57,843 nt of DNA. Source: Cupriavidus taiwanensis (GTDB lineage Bacteria > Pseudomonadota > Gammaproteobacteria > Burkholderiales > Burkholderiaceae). The stretch spans positions 1,206,709 through 1,264,551 of the forward strand of contig NZ_LT976853.1 in assembly GCF_900249755.1 (NCBI RefSeq), read 5' to 3'. This document shows, piece by piece, positions 1 through 8,331 of the stretch. The notes under the pieces are model-generated. The model worked only from the letters and a program-made list of their open reading frames with translations. It searched no databases and was not told the origin of the DNA. The position numbers were made by a program, and so were the translations under genes. Position 1 is the first letter of the stretch. Every line of letters starts with the position of its first letter.

Positions 1-7
1 GGCGGCG

Positions 8-301
8 TCAGTGCGGCCGCACCGTGGTCGCGGTGGCGCGCGACTGCGCCTGGCGCAGGATATGCGGCGGCAGGCGCTTGAGGATCAGGTGGACTGCCAG
101 CGGGATCAGCACCACGTCGTCGATGATGCCGAGGCCCGCGACGACGTCAGGCACCAGGTCGATCGGCGAGATCGCGTAGAGCAGCAGGCCGATCGCTGCC
201 GGCTTGAGCCACGCCGGCGCGTCCGGATGGCGCAGCGCATACCAGAACAGGCGGCCGTCGCGGCGAACCAGCGTCCACAGGGCCGAAAAACGCTTCAACA
301 T
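8..301 (-). CDS. YkvA/DUF1232 family membrane protein
   Basis: This 97-residue protein carries the DUF1232 (YkvA) core. That core is a short hydrophobic hairpin around residues 30-75 with the family pattern AISPIDLVPDVV followed by G-IIDDVVLIPLA. The family is membrane-associated and its biochemical role is unknown. The N-terminus (residues 1-28) is basic and aromatic, and the C-terminal 20 residues are basic. The start is the ATG at 301, preceded by GGAGGC-like sequence in the reverse strand. It stands alone at the left edge, so an operon partner further left cannot be excluded. Family assignment is firm; function is not known. Confidence 0.88.
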   Translation of the reverse strand: MLKRFSALWTLVRRDGRLFWYALRHPDAPAWLKPAAIGLLLYAISPIDLVPDVVAGLGIIDDVVLIPLAVHLILKRLPPHILRQAQSRATATTVRPH

Positions 302-430
302 GAGAGGCCTCCTTCACATGGCGCGCGCCTGACACTGGCGCATACGCAGAGAGGTTGGGCCGGTGTTGCGGGGTTCAAGTTCCGCGGGTGCCGGGAGATG
401 CCTGGGGCGCTTTCTAACCTGCCAGTTTGC

Positions 431-586
431 TCCCCTCTCCCGCGCGCGCGGGAGAGGGGCCGGGGGTGAGGGCAGGGAGCGTCAAAGGCTGAGGCCTGTG
501 GGTTAAAACCGTTGGCCTCGCTTGATGTGGTTCCAAGCCAAACCGCCCCTCACCCCGGCCCTCTCCCCGTGAGGGGAGAGGGAGAA
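431..586. repeat. Pair of inverted REP-type palindromes (REPIN-like)
   Basis: Copy A (431-472) is a palindrome built on CCCTCTCCC and GGGAGAGGG followed by the tail CCGGGGGTGAGGG. Copy B (546-586) is the same element in the opposite orientation: CCCTCACCCCGG, then CCCTCTCC, GTGA, GGGGAGAGGG. Two REP units facing each other about 75 bp apart is the layout of a REPIN. Together they occupy most of the 360-base gap between the YkvA gene and the BMP transporter gene; no gene is visible there. The element could act as a transcript-end stabiliser for the two flanking genes. Confidence 0.8.
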
Positions 587-660
587 CACCTTGCTTGGGC
601 GAGTTCGAGCGGCTTGGGTGCATCTCGCTGTAGCCTGCCCGAGCGCCGTCGAGCAATCAA

Positions 661-1806
661 TCAACCCGGAATCTTCCCTTCCACGCCCTCGACATAGAAC
701 TTCACGCCGTGCAGGAATTTGTCATCGGCCACTTGGTCCTTGGCCAGCTGTTCCTTGCCGGTGTTGTCCTTGATCGGGCCCTTCCAGATCGGCGCGCTGC
801 CGTCGATGATGCCCTTCTTGCGCTCGTCGACCAGGGCCTTGACGTCAGCCGGCACGTCGGCGTTGTAGCTCTTCAGGTCGATCATGCCTTCCTTCAGGCC
901 CCACCACGTGGTGCTGTTCTTCCACTGGTTGTTGAGCACGTCTTCGACCACCTTGTTGTAGTAGACGCCCCACGAGATCACCGACGCGGCCAGGTGGGCC
1001 TTGTCGCCGAACTTGCTCATGTCGCTGTCCCAGCCGAAGGCATGCACGCCTTTCTCCTGAGCGGTCTGCACCACGGCGGCGGAGTCGGTGTTCTGCATCA
1101 GCATGTCGACGCCCTGGCCGATCAGCGTGGTCGCGGCTTCGCGCTCCTTGCCCGGATCGAACCACTTGTTGACCCACACCACCTTGACCGTCGCGTTCGG
1201 GTTGACGCTGCGCGCGCCCAGCGTGAACGAGTCGATATTGCGGATCACCTCGGGGATGGGCACCGACGCCACCACGCCCATCTTGCCGGTCTTGCTCATC
1301 TTGCCGGCGACCACGCCGGCGAGGTAGGCGCCTTCATAGGTGCGCACGTCGTACTGGGCCAGGTTGTCGGCGGTCTTGAAGCCGGTGGCGTGCTCGAACT
1401 TCACGTCCGGGAATTCCTTCGCCACCTTGAGCATCGACTCCATATAGCCGAAGGTGGTGCCGAAGATCAGCTTGTTGCCCTGGCTGGCCAGGTCGCGGAA
1501 CACGCGCTCGGCGTCGGCGGCGGATTCCGGCACGTTCTCGACGAAGGTGGTCTTGACCTTGTTGCCGAACTTCTCTTCGACGGCCTTGCGGCCGTTGTCA
1601 TGCGCGAAGGTCCAGCCGGCATCGCCCACCGGGCCGATATAGACGAACGCGACCTTGAGCGGCTCGGCTGCCTGGCCGGCCGCGGGTGCGGAAGCGGCGC
1701 CCGCGGGTTCGGCGGGCTTGTCGGCCTCTTTCTTGCCGCAGCCGGCCAGGGCCAGCACGGCGGTGGCGGCCAGCGCCGCCAGGGTCTTCCTGCGCGTGAC
1801 GATCAT
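661..1806 (-). CDS. BMP family ABC transporter substrate-binding lipoprotein
   Basis: This is the periplasmic ligand-binding component of a BMP/PnrA-type importer, a class that usually binds purine nucleosides. The signal peptide ends in a lipobox (LALAGC, Cys about residue 23), so the mature protein should be a lipoprotein. Residues 50-360 show the BMP pattern: FVYIGPVGDAGWTFAHDNG, then KLIFGTTFGYMES, and MLMQNTDSAAVVQTAQEKG. At 381 residues it has the usual length. It is the last gene of a four-gene leftward operon (ATPase, two permeases, binding protein), with 54 bases after the upstream permease. The ligand is inferred from the family and not shown by the sequence. Confidence 0.93.
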   Translation of the reverse strand: MIVTRRKTLAALAATAVLALAGCGKKEADKPAEPAGAASAPAAGQAAEPLKVAFVYIGPVGDAGWTFAHDNGRKAVEEKFGNKVKTTFVENVPESAADAERVFRDLASQGNKLIFGTTFGYMESMLKVAKEFPDVKFEHATGFKTADNLAQYDVRTYEGAYLAGVVAGKMSKTGKMGVVASVPIPEVIRNIDSFTLGARSVNPNATVKVVWVNKWFDPGKEREAATTLIGQGVDMLMQNTDSAAVVQTAQEKGVHAFGWDSDMSKFGDKAHLAASVISWGVYYNKVVEDVLNNQWKNSTTWWGLKEGMIDLKSYNADVPADVKALVDERKKGIIDGSAPIWKGPIKDNTGKEQLAKDQVADDKFLHGVKFYVEGVEGKIPG

Positions 1807-1860
1807 GATTTCTCCTTGTGTGAATTGTGGGTAGCTCGGGGATTTCCGTCAGAAAAAAAT

Positions 1861-2781
1861 TCAGGCGTTGCCAGGGCGGAACGGCTTGCCCAGCGACGCC
1901 GGCATGTTCAGGCGTATCCACGCCGGATTGCGCGAGATCAGCGCCAGCACCACGATGGTGGCCGCGTACGGCAGCATCGACAGGAACTGCGACGGCACCG
2001 ACACGCCGATGCCCTGCAGGTAGAACTGCAGGATGGTCACGGCGCCGAACAGCCACGCGCCGACCAGCACGCGCCCGGGGCGCCAGGTGGCAAAGGTGGT
2101 CAGCGCCAGCGCGATCCAGCCGCGGCCGGCGACCAGGTTCTCGACCCACATCGGCGTGTACACCAATGACAGGTAAGCGCCGGCCAGCCCGCAGCAGGCG
2201 CCGCCGAACAGCAGCGCGCCGAAGCGGATGGTGCGCACCGGGTAGCCCAGCGCATGCGCGGACTCCGGCGATTCGCCGATCGCGCGCAGCGTCAGCCCGG
2301 CGCGGGTGCGGAACAGGAACCACATGATGGCGAAGCACAGCAGCAGGCTGAAATACACCATCCAGTGATGCTGGAAGAAGGCCGGCCCGACAAAGGGCAG
2401 GTCGGCCAGTCCCGGCACCGCCTTGGCCTGCGCCGGCATGGCGAAGCCGACGAAGCGCTGGCCCATGAAGGCCGACAGGCCGGTGCCGAAGATCGACAGC
2501 GCCAGCCCGGTGGCGACCTGGTTGGTGGCCAGCACCAGCGCCAGCCACGAGAACAGCGTGGCCATCAGCATGCCGGCCAGCGCGCCGGCGGCAAAACCGA
2601 GCAGCGGCGACTGGGTCTGGTAGCCGACCATGAAGCCGGCCACCGCGGCGACCAGCATCATGCCTTCGGCGCCCAGGTTGAGCACGCCCGAGCGTTCGTT
2701 GATCAGCAGGCCCAGCGCCGCCAGCAGCAGCGGCGTGCCGGCGTTGATGGCGGTGGCGATAAGGGGAGCGAGTTGTTCCAT
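1861..2781 (-). CDS. BMP-type ABC transporter permease (second subunit)
   Basis: This 306-residue polytopic membrane protein has about eight hydrophobic segments and belongs to the BPD_transp_2 family. It is the shorter of the two permeases that form the channel of the BMP-type importer. The cytoplasmic coupling loop is visible near residues 165-205 (GESPESAHALGYPV, then ALLFGGACCGLAGAYLS). It lies 18 bases after the first permease and before the binding protein, on the same strand, so it is almost certainly co-transcribed. Homologues include NupQ/YufQ-like permeases, which transport nucleosides; the substrate here is inferred. Confidence 0.93.
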   Translation of the reverse strand: MEQLAPLIATAINAGTPLLLAALGLLINERSGVLNLGAEGMMLVAAVAGFMVGYQTQSPLLGFAAGALAGMLMATLFSWLALVLATNQVATGLALSIFGTGLSAFMGQRFVGFAMPAQAKAVPGLADLPFVGPAFFQHHWMVYFSLLLCFAIMWFLFRTRAGLTLRAIGESPESAHALGYPVRTIRFGALLFGGACCGLAGAYLSLVYTPMWVENLVAGRGWIALALTTFATWRPGRVLVGAWLFGAVTILQFYLQGIGVSVPSQFLSMLPYAATIVVLALISRNPAWIRLNMPASLGKPFRPGNA

Positions 2782-2799
2782 GTTCTTTGTGTGCTCCGC

Positions 2800-3909
2800 T
2801 CAGGCCGTGGTGGCGCGCCAGCGCAGGCGGTTTTCGATCAGCGTGTCGCACGCCAGCAGGAAGAACAGCAGCATGCCCTGGAACACCCAGCCGATCGCCG
2901 ACGGCAGGCCCAGGCGCGATTGCGCCATCTCGCCGCCGATATAGAACAGCGACATCATGATGCCGCCGAACACGGTGCCGACCGGATGCAGCCGCCCGAT
3001 AAAGGCGACGATGATGGCGGTGAAGCCGTAGCCCGGCGAGATCGACGGCAGCAGCTGCCCGATCGGCCCGACCACTTCGAACGCGCCCGCCAGCCCGGCG
3101 GTGGCGCCCGAGATCAGCAGCGCGCTCCACAGCGCGCTGCGCGCCGAGAAGCCCGCGTAGCGCGCCGCCGCCGGCGCGGTGCCCCCCACCTGCAGCCGGT
3201 AGCCGGCAAAGCTGCGGAACACGAACACGGTCATTACCGCCACCAGCACCAGCATCACGACAAAGCCGGCATGCAGCCGCGAGCCCGACATCAGGTTGGG
3301 CAGCAGGTATTCGGACGAGAACACCTTCGATTGCGGGAAGTTCATGCCGTTGGGGTCCTTCAGCGGCCCGTTGACCACCCACAGCAGCAGTTGCTGCGCG
3401 ATATAGGTGAGCATCAGCGAGACCAGGATCTCGTTGGCGTTGAAGCGGTCCTTCAGCAGCGCGGTCAGCGACGCCCACGCCATGCCGCCGGCGATGCCGG
3501 CCAGCGACGCCAGCACCAGCACCACGGTGCCGTTGACGGTCTGTCCCGGCACATCGAAATACAGCACCGCCGCGCCCGCGCAGATGCCGCCGGCAATCAG
3601 CTGGCCGTCGGCGCCGATATTCCACACGTTGGCGCGGTAGCACACCGACAGGCCCAGCGCGCACAGCACCAGCGGCACGGTCTTGAGCAGCACCTCGCCG
3701 ATCGCGCGCCGGTCGCGCAGCGGATCGGCCAGGAACACCTTGAGCGCCGCCACGGGGTCCTTGCCGAGCGCGACGAACAGCAGCGCGCCGAACAACAGCG
3801 TCAGCGCCAGCGCCAGCACCGGCGAGGCGTAGGCCATCGCGCGCGACGGCACGCCGCGCGGCGCCAGCGTGAGGGGGGAACGTGGCATGAGGGTGCGCAC
3901 ATCAGCCAT
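2800..3909 (-). CDS. BMP-type ABC transporter permease (first subunit)
   Basis: This 369-residue permease of the BPD_transp_2 family pairs with the downstream permease. It has a long N-terminal segment, about nine or ten hydrophobic helices, and the coupling-loop pattern GGTAPAAARYAGFSARSAL near residues 230-250. I chose the ATG at 3909 because it overlaps the end of the ATPase gene in an ATGGCTGA arrangement, typical of translational coupling. A second in-frame ATG at 3933 would add eight residues inside the ATPase gene. It works in the inner membrane with the tandem ATPase encoded just upstream. Confidence 0.92.
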   Translation of the reverse strand: MADVRTLMPRSPLTLAPRGVPSRAMAYASPVLALALTLLFGALLFVALGKDPVAALKVFLADPLRDRRAIGEVLLKTVPLVLCALGLSVCYRANVWNIGADGQLIAGGICAGAAVLYFDVPGQTVNGTVVLVLASLAGIAGGMAWASLTALLKDRFNANEILVSLMLTYIAQQLLLWVVNGPLKDPNGMNFPQSKVFSSEYLLPNLMSGSRLHAGFVVMLVLVAVMTVFVFRSFAGYRLQVGGTAPAAARYAGFSARSALWSALLISGATAGLAGAFEVVGPIGQLLPSISPGYGFTAIIVAFIGRLHPVGTVFGGIMMSLFYIGGEMAQSRLGLPSAIGWVFQGMLLFFLLACDTLIENRLRWRATTA

Positions 3910-5551
3910 GGCTTGCCACCTCCGCGCCGGCATGGGCCGGGCCGCCTTGCCACAGCCCGCTCATCCAGAGCCCGACCTGCTCGCGCGTGGCGGCCTCGGT
4001 CGCCACCGACGGCGACAGCCGGCCCTTGGCGATCACGTGCAGCCGGTCGCAGATCGCGAACAGCTCGTCGAGCTCTTCCGACACCACCAGGATGGCGCAG
4101 CCGGTGGCCTTCAGCGCCAGGATCTCGTTGTGGATCTGCGCCGCGGCGCCGACGTCGACGCCCCAGGTGGGTTGTGCCACGATCAGTACCTTCGGGCCGC
4201 TCTCGATCTCGCGGCCGACAATGAATTTCTGCAGGTTGCCGCCCGACAGGCTGCGCGCCAGCGCATGCGGCCCGCTGGCCTTGACGCGGAAGCGGCCGAT
4301 CACGGCCGAGGCCAGCCCGCTGGCCGCGCCGGGCGAGATCATGCCCTGCCGGACATAGGGCGGGGTCTGGTGCGACAGCAGGATATTGGTGGCCAGGCTC
4401 ATGCCCGGCACCGCGCCGCGGCCCAGCCGCTCTTCCGGCACGAAGGCCAGTCCGGCGCGGCGGCGCCGGCGCGCATCGAGGCGGCCCGCCGGCTTGCCGT
4501 CGAGCTGCACCGCGGTGGCGTCGGCGCGCGTGTCTTCGCCGGACAGCGCGGCCAGCAATTCCTGCTGGCCGTTGCCCGAGACCCCCGCGATGCCGACGAT
4601 CTCGCCCGCATGGACATCGAGCGAGACCTGGCTCAGCTCGGTCGCGAAGGCATGCGCGCGCGGCAGCGACAGGCCCTGCACGCTCAGCCGCACCGGGCCG
4701 CGCTGCGCGGCCACGCGCGCCTCGCGCGGCGGCTCGCCGCCGATCATCAGCCGCGACAGCGACGCCGCGGTCTCCTGGCGCGGATCGCAGACGCCGGTGA
4801 CCTTGCCCATGCGCATGACGGTGGCGTGATGGCACAGCGCGCGGATCTCGTCGAGCTTGTGGCTGATGTAGAGGATGCTGGTGCCTTCGGCGGCCAGCTG
4901 GCGCAGCGTGACGAACAGCGTTTCGACGGCCTGCGGCGTCAGCACCGAGGTGGGCTCGTCCAGGATCAGCAGCTGCGGGCTGGCGAGCAGCGCGCGCACG
5001 ATCTCGACGCGCTGGCGCTCGCCCACCGACAGCGTATGCACATGGCGGTTGGGCTCCAGCGGCAGGCCGTAGCGTTCGGCGGTGGCGCGGATGCGCTCGG
5101 CCAGCTGCTTCATGTTGCCTTGCTGCGCGGCGGGCAGGCCCAGCGCGATGTTCTCGGTCACGGTCAGGGTGTCGAACAGCGAGAAATGCTGGAACACCAT
5201 GGCGATGCCCAGGTTGCGGGCGTCGTGCGGGCTGGCGATCGTGACCGGCGCCCCGTTGAAGTGCATCTCGCCGGCGTCCGGACGGACCGCGCCGAAAATG
5301 ATCTTCATCAGGGTGGACTTGCCGGCGCCGTTTTCGCCCAGCACGGCATGGATCTCGCCGGGCGCGACGCTGAGGCTGACATCGTCGTTGGCGACGACGC
5401 CCGGGTAGCGCTTGCTGATATGGGCCAGCGCCAGCCGGGGAGGGAGTTGTGATGTCACTGAGGCGGCTCGGGTTGTTGTTGTGGCAGCAACGGGGGATGC
5501 GTCAAAGCGCGGCAGTGCGTGGCGCAGCATCGCCGCGACGCATTGCAGCAT
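3902..5551 (-). CDS. BMP-type ABC transporter tandem ATPase
   Basis: This 549-residue protein fuses two ABC ATPase domains, as in sugar and nucleoside importers of the RbsA/NupO type. Domain 1 has a Walker A (GENGAGKST, about residue 72), a signature (LSVGERQRVEIVRALL) and Walker B (LLILDEPTSVL). Domain 2 has a degenerate Walker A (GVSGNGQQELL) and a signature LSGGNLQKFIVGREI. An inactive second site is usual in this group. It is the first gene of the operon. The start at 5551 is uncertain, because an in-frame ATG at 5530 and conserved sequence beginning near residue 38 leave room for a shorter N-terminus. Confidence 0.93.
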   Translation of the reverse strand: MLQCVAAMLRHALPRFDASPVAATTTTRAASVTSQLPPRLALAHISKRYPGVVANDDVSLSVAPGEIHAVLGENGAGKSTLMKIIFGAVRPDAGEMHFNGAPVTIASPHDARNLGIAMVFQHFSLFDTLTVTENIALGLPAAQQGNMKQLAERIRATAERYGLPLEPNRHVHTLSVGERQRVEIVRALLASPQLLILDEPTSVLTPQAVETLFVTLRQLAAEGTSILYISHKLDEIRALCHHATVMRMGKVTGVCDPRQETAASLSRLMIGGEPPREARVAAQRGPVRLSVQGLSLPRAHAFATELSQVSLDVHAGEIVGIAGVSGNGQQELLAALSGEDTRADATAVQLDGKPAGRLDARRRRRAGLAFVPEERLGRGAVPGMSLATNILLSHQTPPYVRQGMISPGAASGLASAVIGRFRVKASGPHALARSLSGGNLQKFIVGREIESGPKVLIVAQPTWGVDVGAAAQIHNEILALKATGCAILVVSEELDELFAICDRLHVIAKGRLSPSVATEAATREQVGLWMSGLWQGGPAHAGAEVASHG

Positions 5552-5687
5552 TCATCATGTTTTCGTGATGCCGGATATTGGTGACGAATTATATAAGTGC
5601 GCGGGGGCTGGAAGGCCTGAATCGGGCCGGTGTCCAGTCTGTGCAACGGTTGCGGGGTGGTTGCAAGTCGCGTGCCGGCCGAGGCGC

Positions 5688-5723
5688 AAAAAAACCGCCG
5701 CGTCCTTGCCGGAAGCGGCGGTT
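5688..5723 (-). terminator. Rho-independent terminator, reverse strand
   Basis: The 9-bp stem AACCGCCGC (5693-5701) pairs with GCGGCGGTT (5715-5723). An A-run precedes it on the plus strand, giving a U-tract on the leftward transcript. It is oriented to stop transcription coming from the pirin gene before it reaches the ABC transporter operon. Confidence 0.7.
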
Positions 5724-5829
5724 ATGGGTTGGCTGGAGAAGCCAGAACCGCGGAGGTTTGATCCCCTCTTCCGCTGGCCGGGAGAGAGTAGCCTGCACGC
5801 TTGCCATGCCGACTTCCCGGTAACCGACA

Positions 5830-5917
5830 CGTCGTCCCCGCGTAGGCGGGGACCCAGTGTCTTTGAAGCGCAAGCGCTTCTCAAAGTCGCTGGGTTCCCG
5901 CTTTCGCGGGAATGACG
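5830..5917. repeat. Compound palindromic repeat (REP/MITE-like, 88 bp)
   Basis: The whole segment is an imperfect inverted repeat. The outer arms are GTCCCCGC-GGCGGGGAC on the left and TTCCCGC-GCGGGAA on the right, each itself a hairpin. The inner arms are ACCCAGTGTCTTTGA and TCAAAGTCGCTGGGT, with AAGCGCAAGCGCTT in the centre. It sits in the 450-base gap between pirin and the transporter ATPase, which holds no gene. This element class is dispersed in many betaproteobacterial genomes. Confidence 0.8.
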
Positions 5918-6002
5918 GGGTCTTTGTTTTTTTGGGTCGCACTAACCAAATCAAAGGCTTGGCGAAGGTTCCTGGGTAGGGGAGCATGCCCGCGGCATGT
6001 CG

Positions 6003-6929
6003 TTACGCCTGCGTACCAGCCACGCCCGCCGCAAACCTCCCATCCCGGAAATCGGCCAGGGTCTGGTAGATCTGCTCCTGCGTGTTCATCACGAACGGGC
6101 CGTATTGCGCGATCGGCTCGTTCAGCGGGCGGCCGGCGATCAGCAGGAAGCGCGCGTCGGCCTCGGCCGTGACGATGACGCCGTCGGACTGGCCGGCGTT
6201 GTCGAGCACGCCCATGCGCTGCGCTTCGACCACGGCGCGGTCGTCGCCGGTGCCGACCGAGACCTCGCCCCGGTACACGTAGATAAAGGCGTTGTGCCCG
6301 GCCGGCAGCGCCTGCGCGAAGGCCTGGCCGGCCGGCAGGTCCACATCCAGATAGACCGGCTCGGTCACCGGACGCGTGATCGCGCCGGCGACGCCATGGC
6401 TGGCGCCGGCCAGCACGCGCACGGTCCCGCCCTGCGGCAGCGCCACCGTCGGGATTTCGGCGGCGGGCAGGTCGCGGTACCACGGCGCGGTCATCTTGTC
6501 GGCGGCCGGCAGGTTCAGCCACAGCTGGAAGCCTTCCATGCGGCCGTCTTCCTGCTCGGGCATTTCCGAGTGGACGACGCCGGCGCCCGCCACCATCCAC
6601 TGCGCGCCGCCGTTCTGCAGCAGGCCCTCGTTGCCGGCGCTGTCGCGATGGCGCATGCGCCCGGCCAGCATGTAGGTGATGGTCTCGAAGCCGCGGTGCG
6701 GATGATCGGGGAAGCCGCCGACGTAGTCGTCCTTGCTGTCGGTGCCGAAGGCATCGAGCATCAGGAACGGATCCAGCCGGCGCTGCAGGTTCTGCGTCAG
6801 CACGCGGGTCAGCTTGACGCCGGCGCCGTCCGAGGTGGCGATGCCGCGCACCACGCGGTCGACGGTGCGCGAGCGCCGCACGGTTTCCGCGGCGGCGGCG
6901 GGAATGGTGGCGAGGGTACGGGTGTCCAT
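6003..6929 (-). CDS. Pirin family protein
   Basis: This 308-residue bicupin belongs to the pirin family; members bind a metal in the N-terminal cupin, and some bacterial ones show quercetinase activity. The metal-ligand motifs are visible: DHPHRGFETITY near residue 75 and VVHSEMPEQED near residue 120. The C-terminal cupin (about 180-290) lacks an obvious metal site, as is usual. It is a single gene with its own upstream region on the reverse strand; the 260 bases before 7190 hold nothing else that I recognise. Its substrate cannot be told from sequence. Confidence 0.92.
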   Translation of the reverse strand: MDTRTLATIPAAAAETVRRSRTVDRVVRGIATSDGAGVKLTRVLTQNLQRRLDPFLMLDAFGTDSKDDYVGGFPDHPHRGFETITYMLAGRMRHRDSAGNEGLLQNGGAQWMVAGAGVVHSEMPEQEDGRMEGFQLWLNLPAADKMTAPWYRDLPAAEIPTVALPQGGTVRVLAGASHGVAGAITRPVTEPVYLDVDLPAGQAFAQALPAGHNAFIYVYRGEVSVGTGDDRAVVEAQRMGVLDNAGQSDGVIVTAEADARFLLIAGRPLNEPIAQYGPFVMNTQEQIYQTLADFRDGRFAAGVAGTQA

Positions 6930-7189
6930 GTCTTGCTCCTGTGGGGCGGACTGGGGCGGTGATCGCCGGCCAGTCCGTCGTTTCGGCTACCCAGTCAATT
7001 TAGTGGTTTGGTGCGGAATGAGTAGAGGCCGCGGGGGCAAAAGATTGTTCTGCCGGCGCATCAAATCACGCACGGCGAGGCTCCGATTCCGGAACGATCG
7101 TCGCCTGGGATGTGCAGTCCGCGGTGCCTTCGGCGCGAGCGTGGCGAAGGCCGGAGATAGGCGCCAGATCGGCGCCGGAAACTCTAAAG

Positions 7190-7218
7190 GTGACAAGATC
7201 GATGAAGATCGCTATAAT
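7190..7218 (+). promoter_or_regulatory. Sigma-70 promoter for the osmoprotectant ABC operon
   Basis: GTGACA (7190-7195, five of six consensus bases) and a perfect TATAAT (7213-7218) are separated by exactly 17 bases. Transcription should begin near 7225, about 375 bases before the first start codon. This is the best sigma-70 match I saw in the window. Confidence 0.78.
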
Positions 7219-7224
7219 AGCGCT

Positions 7225-7600
7225 CTCTTTGTCATCCGTTGATGCGAGAAGCAGGGTGGGGAAATCCTCGCCAGCCCTTGCCAGTCAACGGCCGATGGAC
7301 CGGCGGCGCGTCGGAAAACTTCAATATTTGCGCTGCCACTGGCCAACCGATCGCGACGTGCCTTGCACGCCGGTTGCGCCGCTTCAGGGACTGCTGCCCA
7401 AACGGCATCCCGTCAATCGAGATTCCCCGCCCACGGCGGACGAATCCACAGACCGTCCGCCGGCAATCGTGCCGGTCATGGCGGCAATGCAATCTGAACC
7501 GGGCCTGGTGGCGCCTATCTCCGCACGCACCAGCCCATATTGTTTTCCATCGCCTGGAAGTGGCGTTCTGCGCGCTTTTTGGCCTGGAGAAGGGGAGAAT
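7225..7600 (+). promoter_or_regulatory. Long structured 5' leader of the osmoprotectant operon
   Basis: About 375 bases lie between the promoter and the first gene with no conserved reading frame. Near the 5' end CCGTTGA (7236-7242) can pair with TCAACGG (7285-7291), enclosing a second stem formed by GCAGGG and CCCTTGC around a GGGGAAATCC loop. I do not recognise a named riboswitch class here. An alternative is a second promoter nearer the gene, which would make part of this simply upstream DNA. Confidence 0.4.
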
Positions 7601-8317
7601 ATGTCAAAGCAACCGGCACGGGCGCTGGCCTGGGCGGGACTGACGCTTGCCGCGCTGGCCGCACTGGTGGCGTGGATCGGCGTCGATGTGATCCGCCAGT
7701 ACCAGGAACGCCTGCTCTACGACGTGGCCGACCACCTGCGGCTGGTGGTGCTGTCGATGACGCTGGCGCTGGCCACCGGCATCCCGGCCGGGATCGCGCT
7801 GAGCCGTCCGTGCATGCGCCGCTGGGCCGACCGGCTGATGCAGGTCTTCAACGTCGGCAATACCGTGCCGTCGCTGGCGGTGCTGGCACTGGCGCTGGCC
7901 GTGCTCGGCATCGGCGAGCGGCCCGCCATCCTGGCGCTGTGGCTGGCCTCGCTGCTGCCGATCGTGCGCAACACCTACGAGGGCCTGCGCAATGTCTCGC
8001 CCACGCTGCTGGAAGCCGCGCGCGGCATCGGCATGACCCCGGCGCAGCGCCTGGTGCGCGTGGAGCTGCCCAACGCGCTGCCGGTGATGCTGGCCGGCAT
8101 CCGCATCGCGCTGGTGATCAACGTGGGCACGGTGCCGCTGTCGTTTCTGATCGGCGCCAACAGCCTTGGCGAACTGATTTTCCCGGGCATCTACCTGAAC
8201 AACCAGCCGCTGCTGCTGCTGGGCGCGGCCGCCACGGCGCTGCTGGCGCTGGCGCTCGATGCGCTGTTTGCCGCCGCCGGGCAGCTGTACCTGCGCCGCC
8301 GCGGGCTGGCGCGCTGA
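7601..8317 (+). CDS. Glycine betaine/choline-type ABC permease (YehY/OpuB-like)
   Basis: This 238-residue BPD_transp_1 permease is the first gene of a four-gene importer operon for a quaternary-ammonium osmoprotectant or related compound. It has one N-terminal helix and about five further transmembrane helices. The coupling loop is ARGIGMTPAQRLVRVELPNALPV near residue 145, followed by a GANSLGELIF segment typical of OpuB/OsmW permeases. The ATG at 7601 is preceded by GGGGAG; the frame is open further upstream, but the N-terminal membrane helix begins right after this start. It precedes the binding-protein gene by 14 bases. Confidence 0.92.
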   Translation: MSKQPARALAWAGLTLAALAALVAWIGVDVIRQYQERLLYDVADHLRLVVLSMTLALATGIPAGIALSRPCMRRWADRLMQVFNVGNTVPSLAVLALALAVLGIGERPAILALWLASLLPIVRNTYEGLRNVSPTLLEAARGIGMTPAQRLVRVELPNALPVMLAGIRIALVINVGTVPLSFLIGANSLGELIFPGIYLNNQPLLLLGAAATALLALALDALFAAAGQLYLRRRGLAR

Positions 8318-8331
8318 ACCGAGGGGCCGAC

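Noticed and set aside
7232..7492. An 86-residue reverse frame inside the osmoprotectant leader
   Set aside because: No ribosome site, no recognisable motif, and it lies opposite the proposed transcript; likely a shadow of GC-rich sequence.
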